Assembly (NCBI RefSeq): GCF_004745635.1
Contig: NZ_SRLB01000010.1
Span: forward strand, 62,001-126,000
Source: Methylobacterium nonmethylotrophicum
Lineage (GTDB): Bacteria > Pseudomonadota > Alphaproteobacteria > Rhizobiales > Beijerinckiaceae
Reading direction: 5' to 3'
DNA: 64,000 nucleotides
Numbering within the stretch: position 1 is the first letter of the stretch; every line of letters starts with the position of its first letter. Shown here one piece after another: positions 51,149 to 59,050 of this stretch. Under the pieces are notes generated by a model. It made no database searches and had not been told where the DNA came from. It saw only the letters and a list, made by a program, of their open reading frames with translations. The position numbers were made by a program, and so were the translations under genes.

Positions 51149-52221
51149 CCCTGCGCCGCGGCCAGGAACTCGGCCACGGCGACCGAGCATCCGCGCGACG
51201 CCGACCCCTCGACCCGGCCGAGCAGCCGGAAGCCGCCGGGCACGATCACGCCGGCATCCTCGGTCAGGATCGCCGAGACCGAGTTGAAATGGGCGAGGTC
51301 GTGGTGGACCAGCACGCCGGTCTCGCCCTCCGGCAGGTCCGCGCCGGTGAGCGGATCGACGACGCGGCTGCGGATCCAGTGCGGGCCGGACTTCACGGGC
51401 GGACAGACCGCGTTGCCGTCGTCGTAGAACTGGGTGCTCAGCTCGGTCATGCCGTACATGTTGAGGCACGCCGCGCGCGGCACCCCGAAGGCCTGCGACA
51501 GCCCGTCGTAGAACGCGTCCGGCTCGATCTCGCGCGACTGGCCCTTGAAGCCGCCGGTGTCGAAGAGAAAACTCCCCGCCGGCAGGGCGAAGCGGCGCCC
51601 TTGCGCGGCGAGCGCGTCCATCACCGGCACGAAGGCGTAGGTGGCGCCGAGCAGCGCATAAGGCTCGCCCGAGGCCTCGGCCTCCGCCAGCGCCGACAGG
51701 AGCGCGTCGAGGTCGAGACCGGACGGGCCGACGAAGACAGCGCTGTCCGGCGTGCCGAAATGGTCCTTGGCAAGCGCCAGGTAATGGGCGAGCGACGAGT
51801 TCGGCAGGACCGCCTCGTCCGGAAACAGGATCCCCATGCGGATCCGCGCGCGCCCGCGCATGATCCGGGCGGCGAAGCCAGTCAGCATCGAGCGGTCGTA
51901 GACTGCGAGCGTCGGGTGGTAGCTGCGGCCGCGGCCGGCACCGGTCGTGCCGCTCGTCATGAAGACCCGCTCGGCCGCGTCCGGCGGGCAGCAGCTCAGG
52001 GTCAGGTCCTTGAACGCCTTGATTGGCACCGCCGGGATGTCGCGCCAGCGCCGCACCGTCAGCGGCGTGCGGCCCCGGGCCTGGGCGAAGCGGCGGTAGG
52101 GGGCGTTGTTCCGGAACTGGTAGGCGAAGAGCCGCAGCGCCAGCGCCTCGAACGCGTCCTCGGTCGCACCCGGCCGCCCGATGAAGTCGAGAAGGGCGTC
52201 GACGATCTCCGCTTGCGACAT
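51145..52221 (-). CDS. LuxE-like acyl-protein synthetase / acyl transferase
   Basis: 358-aa AMP-forming enzyme of the LuxE family, which activates a carboxylic acid to acyl-AMP and transfers it to its own cysteine for delivery to LuxC. The ATP-binding loop FMTSGTTGAGRGRSYH is at 88-102, LNMYGMTELSTQFYDD at mid-protein, and the C-terminal acceptor cysteine (Cys345, in SRGCSVAVAEF) is present. ATG 52221 has GAGG eight bases upstream; a GTG one codon earlier is possible. It is first gene after the TPP riboswitch. Confidence 0.9.
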   Translation of the reverse strand: MSQAEIVDALLDFIGRPGATEDAFEALALRLFAYQFRNNAPYRRFAQARGRTPLTVRRWRDIPAVPIKAFKDLTLSCCPPDAAERVFMTSGTTGAGRGRSYHPTLAVYDRSMLTGFAARIMRGRARIRMGILFPDEAVLPNSSLAHYLALAKDHFGTPDSAVFVGPSGLDLDALLSALAEAEASGEPYALLGATYAFVPVMDALAAQGRRFALPAGSFLFDTGGFKGQSREIEPDAFYDGLSQAFGVPRAACLNMYGMTELSTQFYDDGNAVCPPVKSGPHWIRSRVVDPLTGADLPEGETGVLVHHDLAHFNSVSAILTEDAGVIVPGGFRLLGRVEGSASRGCSVAVAEFLAAAQG

Positions 52222-52317
52222 CACGGCTACCTCGCGCCCGGTCCCGGGCGTCGGCCATGCGCGGCGGAGATCATGCGCGAAGTGACGGCTCTCCCGGCCC
52301 CGCGGCCGCGCCGGTCC

Positions 52318-52428
52318 CGCATCCCTACGCCGGCATGACCCGGATCAGGTTCATAGGGTCACCGCGGCGCCCGGACGATCCAGACCGGCGGAATCTCAGC
52401 CCCCTCAGCGAGGCTCCCCTGGGAGCCG
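52318..52428 (-). promoter_or_regulatory. Thiamine pyrophosphate (THI-box) riboswitch
   Basis: On the minus strand the sequence shows all conserved TPP-aptamer elements in order: GGGGAGCC, GGGGCTGAGATT (CTGAGA at 52399-52394), GACCCTATGAACCTGATC (ACCTGATC at 52350-52343), and CGGGTCATGCCGGCGTAGGG closing helix P1. The aptamer ends about 97 bases before the luxE-like start codon, leaving room for an expression platform. In proteobacteria bound TPP usually blocks translation or terminates transcription, so the six downstream genes should be made when thiamine is scarce. Confidence 0.96.
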
Positions 52429-52470
52429 ATGACAGTGGGGGGCGCGGGGACGGGTGTCAAGTTTGAGGCC

Positions 52471-53058
52471 TCACGGGCGCGCCAGGCCCTCGGCGAGCCG
52501 CCGGAAGGCCTCGAGCGCCTTGCCCAGGGTGGCCTCGGGCTCCTTCGACGCCGCGATCCACAGAGCCGCGTGGAGCGACGCGCCGTTGAGGAGCCGCGCG
52601 GCGGCCTCCGCGTCGACCGGCGGGATCGCGCCGTCCTCGACGAGCGTCCGGATGCGCCGGGTCGTCTCGGCGAGGCAGGCATTCTGGCTCGGCCACAGCG
52701 ACGGATCGCCCAGGACCGCCGGCCCGTCGAGGAGCAGGATGCGCTGGATCTCTGGCTCCACCGCCATCTCGATATAGGCCCGGTACTCGTCGAGGAGGCC
52801 GCGCCAGGGGTGCGAGGCCCGCTCGCCGACGGCGCGCAGGCGCGCCGCCATCTCGGCGTCGATCTGGTCGATCACGGCCTGGAGCAGGCCCCTCTTGTCG
52901 CCGAAATTGTGATAGAGCGCCCCCCGCGTCAGCCCGGCCTCGGCGGTCAATTCGTCCATCGAGGCACCGGCATAGCCCCTCGCCGCGAAGGCCGCCCGGG
53001 CCGCCCGGAGGAGCTTGCCTCGCGTCTCCTCCATCATCTGCGCGCGTCGTCCGGCCAC
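52471..53058 (-). CDS. TetR-family transcriptional regulator
   Basis: 195-aa repressor. The N-terminal helix-turn-helix is typical (RAAFAARGYAGASMDELTAEAGLTRGALYHNFGDKRGLL), followed by an all-helical ligand domain with a C-terminal helix ending RRLAEGLARP. I favour GTG 53058, as the open frame back to 53103 reads through an operator; ATG 53037 is an alternative. It is divergent from the RidA-family gene, and three similar palindromes lie between them, so it probably represses both genes. The ligand is unknown. Confidence 0.85.
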   Translation of the reverse strand: MAGRRAQMMEETRGKLLRAARAAFAARGYAGASMDELTAEAGLTRGALYHNFGDKRGLLQAVIDQIDAEMAARLRAVGERASHPWRGLLDEYRAYIEMAVEPEIQRILLLDGPAVLGDPSLWPSQNACLAETTRRIRTLVEDGAIPPVDAEAAARLLNGASLHAALWIAASKEPEATLGKALEAFRRLAEGLARP

Positions 53059-53076
53059 CTCGCCCCACCCTTCTCT

Positions 53077-53143
53077 ACATACGGTCCGTATGTGAATTGA
53101 CATACGGCGCGTATCCGTGCTTTCTCACATACGCTCCGTATAT
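53077..53143. promoter_or_regulatory. Three tandem TetR-type operators
   Basis: Three near-palindromes of the form ACATACGNNCCGTATNT lie in a row: ACATACGGTCCGTATGT (53077-53093), ACATACGGCGCGTAT (53100-53114) and ACATACGCTCCGTATAT (53127-53143). They start 23 and 27 bases apart, all within the 111-base gap between the divergent tetR and ridA-like genes. They are most likely bound by the adjacent TetR protein. Confidence 0.8.
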
Positions 53144-53169
53144 CAAGCGCGGGACCGAAGGAGCAATCC

Positions 53170-53592
53170 ATGGCGCAGGCCCTCTCGAAGCGCGACGTCG
53201 TGTTCCCGCCCGGCCGTCAGGCCCTCTACGAGCAGCACCGCTACTCGGCGGCGATCCGCTCCGGCGACCTGCTGTTCGTGTCGGGCCAGGTCGGCAGCCG
53301 CGAGGACGGCTCGCCCGAGCCCGATTTCGAGGCCCAGGTCGCCCTGGCCTTCGCCCGGCTCGCGGCGGTGCTGGAGGCGGCGGGCTGCACCTTCGACGAC
53401 GTCGTCGACGTCACGACCTTCCACACCGACCCGGCGACGCAGTTCGACGCGGTGATGCGGGTGCGCGACGGCGTGATCGGTGAGGCGCCCTATCCGAACT
53501 GGACGGCGGTCGGGGTGACCTGGCTCGCCGGGTTCGACTTCGAGATCAAGGTGATCGCGCGTATCCCGGGCCAAGCCTTAGAGCCTGCTTGA
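53170..53592 (+). CDS. RidA-family (YjgF/YER057c/UK114) protein
   Basis: 140-aa member of the Rid superfamily. SGDLLFVSGQVGSREDGS (residues 31-48), LAAVLEAAGCTFDDVVDVTTFHTD and the C-terminal FEIKVIARIPG are typical. True RidA enamine/imine deaminases carry a conserved Arg in the PARSTV-like motif; here the corresponding site reads PNWTAVGVTWLAG and has no Arg, so classical imine deaminase activity is doubtful. ATG 53170 has GGAGC upstream. It is probably controlled by the divergent TetR gene. Confidence 0.87.
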   Translation: MAQALSKRDVVFPPGRQALYEQHRYSAAIRSGDLLFVSGQVGSREDGSPEPDFEAQVALAFARLAAVLEAAGCTFDDVVDVTTFHTDPATQFDAVMRVRDGVIGEAPYPNWTAVGVTWLAGFDFEIKVIARIPGQALEPA

Positions 53593-53620
53593 TGTGGCTG
53601 GCAAATTTATCTTACCTTCA

Positions 53621-53741
53621 ACCTCATCCTGAGGTGTCAGTCGATGAGAAATCGACTGACCTCGAAGGAGGCCTCCAGTAATCACTGTGTTATCTGGAAC
53701 TCTCCTTCGAGGCTCCTTTCAGTCGCACCTCAGGATGAGGT
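53621..53741. repeat. Palindromic intergenic repeat, copy 1 (CCTCATCCTGAGG family)
   Basis: The left end ACCTCATCCTGAGGTG (53621-53636) is mirrored by CACCTCAGGATGAGGT (53726-53741), with inner hairpin GTCAGTCGAT...ATCGACTGAC and CTCGAAGGAG/CTCCTTCGAG arms. It fills the gap between convergent ridA-like and ampG-like genes. The same modules recur at 58874-58997, so it is a dispersed element, possibly also acting as a terminator. Confidence 0.8.
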
Positions 53742-53819
53742 GGTGGATGGGATGAATCAGGTCCATGCGATGCCCTTCTCGCCGGTCAAACAGGCTCTGA
53801 CTCTTTTCCCGGCGACGCG

Positions 53820-55166
53820 TCAGGGTTTGGCGGGCGCCTCGTCGGAGATGCCGACCTTCGCCCAGACATAGACGGCCAGGAGCGCCACCGGCACGCCGAT
53901 GAGCGAGGTCAGGACAAAGAACAGGGGAAACCCCGTCCGCTCGACGATGAAGCCGGAGAAGCCGGCCAGGACGCTGCCCGGGAAGGCGCAGAGCGAGGTC
54001 AGGAGCCCGAACTGGCTCGCGGCGTGCTCGGTCGAGGCGAGCGTCGACATGTAGGTGATGAGCACCACCGACGCGAAGGCGTAGGCGAAGCCGTCGATGC
54101 CGACCGTGACCGCGAAGGTCCAGAAGGCCTGTCCGCCGTCGCCGCCATGCGCCGCGAGGTAGGCGAGGCTCAGGTGGGACGCCGAGGCCGCGATCGTGCC
54201 AATGAGGAGGCTCGGCAGCATGCCGATCCGCGGGATGAGCGCGCCGGCCAGGAAGGTGCCGCCGAGCCCGATCCAGAAGCCGAACAGCTTGGTGACGGTG
54301 GCGATGTCGGTGTTCGAGAAGCCCTGGTGCTTGAACAGCGGCACCGCCATCGCGGTCGCGACGTAGCCGGGCATGCGAAAGCCGGCGACGAGGAGCAGGA
54401 TCGCCGGCGCCATCGGTCCGAGCCGCCTCAGGAGGTCGCGGATCGGCGCCCAGACCGTATCGACGAAGCCGGCCCGGGCCGGGTGGGGCGCCTGGTCGGA
54501 GGGCGGCTCCGGGGCGAACAACGCGGCGAGCATGCCCACCAGCATCAGGGCGCCCATGCAGAGATAGGCGCCGCGCCAGCCGATCCGGTCGGCCAGGAAC
54601 AGCGCGCCGGCCCCCGCCGCCAGGTTGCCGATCCGCCAGCCGATCTCGGTCCAGGACGAGAGGACGGCCTGCTTCTCGGGCGGCCGCACGCTGGTGATGC
54701 GCCAGCCATCGATGACGAGGTCGAGGGTCGCGCCGGCAAAGCCGAGGGCCACCGAGAACGCGATCGTCCAGGCGAGCCACTGCGCGGGATCGCCGAAGGC
54801 GATGCCGGCGAGCATCGCCATCACGCTCAGCAGCGCCACCACGATCCAGCCCCGCCGCCGGCCGAGGCGGGCCCCCAGCAGGGGCGGATCGTAGCGGTCG
54901 AGGAACGGGGCCCACAGGAACTTGAACTTGTAGGCCAGCGTCATCTCGCTCAGGAGCCCGATCGCGGCGATCGAGATGCCGGCATCGGACAGCCACGCGG
55001 CCTGCGTGCCGTAGACGAGCAGGAACGGGATGCCGGAGGTGAAGCCGAGCCCGAGGGCCGGCGCGATCCGCCGGTCGGTGAAGAGCGCCGACCAGAACGG
55101 CGTGCCCTCGGGTGGCGTTCTCTCGGGTGGCGTTCTCTCGGGGGACGTGACGGCCGGCGCGGTCAT
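53820..55166 (-). CDS. ampG: AmpG-family MFS permease
   Basis: 448-aa inner-membrane transporter with about 12-14 helices. It matches AmpG-like permeases, which import anhydro-muropeptides for cell-wall recycling: GLGFTSGIPFLLVYGTQAAWL, LAYKFKFLWAPFLDRYDPPLLGARLGRRRGWI and TLDLVIDGWRI. The N-terminal tail contains an ERTPP ERTPP repeat coded by a 15-base tandem duplication. Muropeptide specificity is inferred from family. The 142-base gap upstream of its start shows nothing else recognisable. Confidence 0.87.
   Translation of the reverse strand: MTAPAVTSPERTPPERTPPEGTPFWSALFTDRRIAPALGLGFTSGIPFLLVYGTQAAWLSDAGISIAAIGLLSEMTLAYKFKFLWAPFLDRYDPPLLGARLGRRRGWIVVALLSVMAMLAGIAFGDPAQWLAWTIAFSVALGFAGATLDLVIDGWRITSVRPPEKQAVLSSWTEIGWRIGNLAAGAGALFLADRIGWRGAYLCMGALMLVGMLAALFAPEPPSDQAPHPARAGFVDTVWAPIRDLLRRLGPMAPAILLLVAGFRMPGYVATAMAVPLFKHQGFSNTDIATVTKLFGFWIGLGGTFLAGALIPRIGMLPSLLIGTIAASASHLSLAYLAAHGGDGGQAFWTFAVTVGIDGFAYAFASVVLITYMSTLASTEHAASQFGLLTSLCAFPGSVLAGFSGFIVERTGFPLFFVLTSLIGVPVALLAVYVWAKVGISDEAPAKP
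55111..55140. repeat. In-frame 15-base tandem duplication in ampG
   Basis: GGTGGCGTTCTCTCG occurs twice without a gap (55111-55125, 55126-55140). On the coding strand it gives two ERTPP units in the cytoplasmic N-terminal tail. It keeps the frame and is probably neutral. Confidence 0.8.
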
Positions 55167-55308
55167 GCTCGATCGGGCTCGCGGATGGGCTGCGATACGG
55201 CTCAGGTCGAGGCCTCGCGCGATAACCGGCGGTCCCGCCGGCCGTTCCCGTCGATGCGCCCGGACGATCCCTCGGCTCGCGACGACGGCGGTTCGACTGT
55301 CGCCTCCG

Positions 55309-56337
55309 TCAGGCCCGCGCCGCCTCCGCCCGCGGCAGGCCGGCCCCCGCCCGCGCGAAGGGATTGTCCGGGACCCGCGGCGCGAACCGGAACAGGCCCA
55401 CGGGCGCCACCCCTTCCAGCTCCCCCACGTTCAGGTCCCGGGCGATCACCACGACGAACGGCGCCGGGTCCTCGCCCGGCCGGCCGAAGGGCCGCGGGCG
55501 CGAGAACAGCGTGCCGACGCTCTCGACCAGCAGCGGGCGGTCCGATTCGACGACCCGCACCAGCCCCTTGAGGCGCAACAGCCGCTCGCCGAGATGGCCG
55601 GCGAGGTTGTCGAGCCAGGCGGCGAGGTCGTCGTAGGGAAGGGGGGCCGCCGGCCGCGCGAGCCAGACAGCGACGCGGGGATGCGCCCCGGCTGCCTCCG
55701 GCGCCAGCAAAGCCGGATCGAGTCCCGCGCCGGGGAGCGGCGCGAAGGCCGCCGCGACGGCGGCCGAGCGATCGGGATCGGCCACGATCTCGGCCAGCGG
55801 GTTCAGGCCCGCGACCTCGGCCCGGGCCTGCCCCACTCGCTCGGGCGGCGCGGCGTCGAGCTTGGTCAGGACGATGCGGTGGGCGGCGGCCCATTGCGCC
55901 GCGGCCTCCTCGAAGGCGGTCGTCCCGGGGCCGCGGAGCGCGTCGTAGGTGGCGACGACCGAGACCCGCATCGGGAAACCGCCGAGGCTCGCGAGCTGGC
56001 GCAGGACCGGGCCGGGCTTCGACAGGCCGCTCGTCTCCAGCACGATTCGTCGGAGCGGCCCCGATGCCTCCGGCCGCTCGGCGGCGAGCAGGGCCTCGAC
56101 GGTGCGGGCGAGGTCGCTCGTCATCTGGCAGCAGACGCAGCCATTGGCCAGCATGGTCATGGGGACATCACCCCCCGTCTCGCGCAGGATCAGCCCGTCG
56201 AGGCCGATCTCGCCGGCCTCGTTGACGATCACCGCGGTGTCGGCCGCCTCCGGCCGAGAGAGGGTGTCGCGCAGGAGCGTCGTCTTGCCCGAGCCGAGGA
56301 AGCCGGTCAGGACGACGAAGTCGAGGATGTCGGTCAC
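55309..56337 (-). CDS. COG0523 (CobW/YeiR-type) GTPase, putative metallochaperone
   Basis: 342-aa G3E GTPase. P-loop GFLGSGKTTLLRD (residues 12-24), VNEAGEIGLDGLIL, the hallmark metal-binding NGCVCCQM (Cys67, Cys69, Cys70), and TKLDAAPP for guanine recognition. The C-terminal CobW_C domain ends near VPDNPFARAG. Such proteins deliver Zn, Co or other metals to target enzymes. GTG 56337 overlaps the stop of the amidohydrolase gene (GTGA), which suggests that hydrolase as its client (inference). It is last gene of the transporter operon. Confidence 0.9.
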   Translation of the reverse strand: MTDILDFVVLTGFLGSGKTTLLRDTLSRPEAADTAVIVNEAGEIGLDGLILRETGGDVPMTMLANGCVCCQMTSDLARTVEALLAAERPEASGPLRRIVLETSGLSKPGPVLRQLASLGGFPMRVSVVATYDALRGPGTTAFEEAAAQWAAAHRIVLTKLDAAPPERVGQARAEVAGLNPLAEIVADPDRSAAVAAAFAPLPGAGLDPALLAPEAAGAHPRVAVWLARPAAPLPYDDLAAWLDNLAGHLGERLLRLKGLVRVVESDRPLLVESVGTLFSRPRPFGRPGEDPAPFVVVIARDLNVGELEGVAPVGLFRFAPRVPDNPFARAGAGLPRAEAARA

Positions 56338-57959
56338 TGCGCCGCCTGCTGCGAGGTGCCACCCGGACCCTTCGCGTATTTCGCCGGCACCGCCTCGTCC
56401 CAGGTCGCCTTCACCAGCGCGCGCACGTCCGCGAGCAATTCGGCGGTGTCGTAGATCACCCCGTCCTTGATCGTGTACTTGAGGCCCCGGTGCCAGGTGG
56501 CGCCGTTCGTCGCCTCGTCGAGGCGCAAGGCGCCCGTGCCGTAGAGCAGCTTGAAGTCGGTGAGCGGGTTGTGGTCGTGGACCAGAAGGTCGGCGCGCTT
56601 GCCGACCTCGACCGTGCCGATCTCGTCCTCGAGCCCGCACAGGGCGGCTCCTTGAGAGGTCGCGGCGCGCACGACTTCCAGCGGGTGGAAGCCCGCCTCC
56701 TGCAGCAGCTCCAGCTCGCGGATGTAGCCGAAGCCGAAGATCTGGTAGATGAACCCTGAATCCGAACCGGTGCAGACCCGCCCGCCGCGGTTCTTGTATT
56801 CGTTGATGAACGCCATCCAGAGCCGGTAGTTCTCCTTCCACTCGATCTCGTTCTGGGTCGACCAGCGATACCAGTAGGAGCCGTGGCCGCCGCGCTGCGG
56901 CGTGAAGTAGTCCCACATCGACTTCCAGGTATACTCCTTGTGCCAGTCGGCCTGGCGCGCCCGCATCAGGTCGCGGTTGGCGTCGTAGATCGTGAAGGTC
57001 GGCACGAAGGTGAAGCCGAGCTCCAGGAACCGCTCCAGGGTCTCGTTCCACTTCTTGGAGCCGGGCTCGGCGCCCTGGCGGAACATCTGGCCGGAGACCG
57101 AGAAGCGGAAATACTCGTCGTTGTAGTCGTAATCGAGCGGGAAGTTCTGCACCACCCGGTCCTCGAACAGCGCCTCGGGCAGGCCGTAATAATGCTCGGC
57201 GCTGGTCAGGCCCCAGCCGGCGGTGGTGAGCGCGTTCATCCGCGTCACCGCCATCTGGGCGTGGTGGCAGCCGGACCGGAGCCCGAGCGTGCGGCACTCG
57301 TCGAGGGCCGCCTCCATGATGGCGGGCGGCGCCCCGAAGAACTTCACCCCGTCGGCGCCGCGCTCCTTGAGCTTGCGCAGCCAGGCCCGCCCTTCCTCGG
57401 GCGTGTGGATCAGCTTCAGCATGTCGTTGACGGCCGGGAAGTAGCTGTAGGCGAGGAGCCGCGGCGCCGCGATCTCGTTCGCCTCCGAGCGCCTTTTCTG
57501 GTCGAGCATCCAGTCGAGGCCGTTGAACGAGCCCATTTCGCGCACGGTCGTGACGCCATGGGCGAGCCAGAGCTTGTAGACGTACTCGACCGGCGGCACC
57601 CAGCCGTTGGCGGCATGATACGCGACGCCCGCATGGGCGTGGCAATCGACGAAGCCCGGCGTCACCCACTTGCCCCTGCAGTCGATCTCGTGGTCGCCGG
57701 GGGCGGGCCGGTTCGCGTTCGTCGCGAGGTTGCCGGTGACCTTCTTGAGCTGCACGATGCGGCCGTTCTCGACCACGATGTCGGTCGGGCCGATCGGCGG
57801 CGCGCCGGTGCCGTCGATGACGGTGGCGCCGCGCAGCACGAGGCGCCGGTGCGGCCCGATCCCGCGGTCGCGGGAGGTCGACGGCACCAGGGGCGGCTGG
57901 CCGGCCTTCTCCCGCTCGGCCGCGAGCTCGTTGCCAGCCAGGACGATGGCGTCGCTCAT
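56334..57959 (-). CDS. Metal-dependent amidohydrolase
   Basis: 541-aa amidohydrolase-superfamily enzyme (imidazolonepropionase/prolidase-like group). An N-terminal beta part has VLRGATVIDGTG. The metal motif HAH is in GFVDCHAHAGVAYH (His107, His109), a candidate bridging Lys is in ADGVKFFGAP, His ligands are in CHHAQMAV and SAEHYYGLP, and the catalytic Asp is in VCTGSDSGFI. The C-terminus has VGKRADLLVHDHNPL. No signal peptide. The substrate is unknown, but linkage to a polyamine/opine-type importer suggests a small amide. It starts 27 bases after the permease gene. Confidence 0.9.
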   Translation of the reverse strand: MSDAIVLAGNELAAEREKAGQPPLVPSTSRDRGIGPHRRLVLRGATVIDGTGAPPIGPTDIVVENGRIVQLKKVTGNLATNANRPAPGDHEIDCRGKWVTPGFVDCHAHAGVAYHAANGWVPPVEYVYKLWLAHGVTTVREMGSFNGLDWMLDQKRRSEANEIAAPRLLAYSYFPAVNDMLKLIHTPEEGRAWLRKLKERGADGVKFFGAPPAIMEAALDECRTLGLRSGCHHAQMAVTRMNALTTAGWGLTSAEHYYGLPEALFEDRVVQNFPLDYDYNDEYFRFSVSGQMFRQGAEPGSKKWNETLERFLELGFTFVPTFTIYDANRDLMRARQADWHKEYTWKSMWDYFTPQRGGHGSYWYRWSTQNEIEWKENYRLWMAFINEYKNRGGRVCTGSDSGFIYQIFGFGYIRELELLQEAGFHPLEVVRAATSQGAALCGLEDEIGTVEVGKRADLLVHDHNPLTDFKLLYGTGALRLDEATNGATWHRGLKYTIKDGVIYDTAELLADVRALVKATWDEAVPAKYAKGPGGTSQQAAQ

Positions 57960-57986
57960 GGTGTCCTCCCGTGTTCTTGTTCGGTC

Positions 57987-58814
57987 TCAGCGCGCGTAGC
58001 GGCGGCCGAGGAGCGCGGTGCCGAGCACCGTCAGCACCAGGGTCGCGGCGAGCAGGATGAAGGCCAGCGCAGCGCCGAACGGCCAGTTCATGCCCTTCGA
58101 GAACTGGTCGTAGACGGCGGGCGCCATCATCTTGAACTGCGAGCCGCCGAGCAGCACCGCGGTCGCGTAGGTGTTCATGCACAGGATGAAGACGAGGACG
58201 CAGCCCGCCACGGTGCCGGGCAGGGCCAGCGGCCACACCACCCGGCGAAACACCGTGAAGGCGCTCGCACCCAGATTGGCCGCCGCTTCCTCGACCGCCC
58301 GCGGGATGCTCTCGATCACCGAGGACAGGGTCAGGATCATGTAGGGCAGGACGACCGCGATCGTCCCGACCGCGACCGCGCCGGGCGTGTAGACCAGCCG
58401 CAGCGGCTCCGAGGTCAGGCCCAGGCCCCGCAGGGTCGCGTTGATGAGGCCATCGTTGCCGAGGAGCCCGAGCCAGCCGGCCGCCCGCACGACGTTGCCG
58501 ACGAGGAGCGGGATCAGGGTCAGGACGGTGACGAGGCTCTTCCAGCGGCTCTCCATCCGGGCGAGCCGGTAGGCCGCCGGGAAGCCAAGCGCCAGGGTCA
58601 GGGCCGTGCAGATGAAGGCCATGACCAGCGTGGTCAGCATCACGCCGCGATAATACGGGTCGGCGACGGCGTTGAGGTAGTTCTGCGCCGTCGTCGCCTC
58701 GATCATCAGCTGCGTCGCGCTGTACTGGTTGAGCGAGATGCGCGCGAGCAGCACCATCGGGCCGACCAGGAGCGCGGCGACGACGAGGACGGCCGGCAGG
58801 ATGAGGGCGAACAC
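57987..58814 (-). CDS. ABC transporter permease (PotB/FbpB-type)
   Basis: 275-aa permease with six helices and the EAA loop (AVEEAAANLGASAFTVFRRVVWPLALPGTVAG, about residues 168-200). It begins directly with a hydrophobic helix. It is the second permease of the importer encoded by the three genes upstream. The start is uncertain: GTG 58814 has only a weak site, and the CCTCATCCTGAGG repeat lies between it and the binding-protein gene, so its translation is not coupled to that gene. Confidence 0.87.
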   Translation of the reverse strand: MFALILPAVLVVAALLVGPMVLLARISLNQYSATQLMIEATTAQNYLNAVADPYYRGVMLTTLVMAFICTALTLALGFPAAYRLARMESRWKSLVTVLTLIPLLVGNVVRAAGWLGLLGNDGLINATLRGLGLTSEPLRLVYTPGAVAVGTIAVVLPYMILTLSSVIESIPRAVEEAAANLGASAFTVFRRVVWPLALPGTVAGCVLVFILCMNTYATAVLLGGSQFKMMAPAVYDQFSKGMNWPFGAALAFILLAATLVLTVLGTALLGRRYAR

Positions 58815-58873
58815 GGGTGGGGGTCTCGATCTTGGAGGCTGTTCGATTGTGTTGCCGGTTCATCCTGCGCGCG

Positions 58874-58997
58874 ACCTCATCCTGAGGTGCTGCTGCTTGC
58901 AGCAGCCTCGAAGGATGGTTCCAGGAATCGCAGAGGCTTCTGGAGCCCTCCTTCGAGGTCAGTCGATCTCTGATCGACTGACACCTCAGGATGAGGT
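58874..58997. repeat. Palindromic intergenic repeat, copy 2 (CCTCATCCTGAGG family)
   Basis: ACCTCATCCTGAGGTG at 58874-58889 and CACCTCAGGATGAGGT at 58982-58997 frame inner hairpins GCTGCTTGCAGC and GTCAGTCGAT...ATCGACTGAC, like copy 1 at 53621-53741. It sits inside a same-strand operon, between the binding-protein and second permease genes, where it could act as an mRNA-processing or attenuation point. Confidence 0.8.
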
Positions 58998-59050
58998 TCT
59001 GTGTGGGATGAGTCGAAGTGTTCGTGAGGGTAAGATGCCGAGTCGAAAGC

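Noticed and set aside
49694..52221. Bioluminescence (lux) operon
   Set aside because: luxC- and luxE-like genes are present but luxA, luxB and luxD are not, and the riboswitch and transporter point to another role.
52471..53103. Longer TetR start at ATG 53103
   Set aside because: It would place the start and first codons inside the operator palindromes and adds residues without family similarity; GTG 53058 is preferred.
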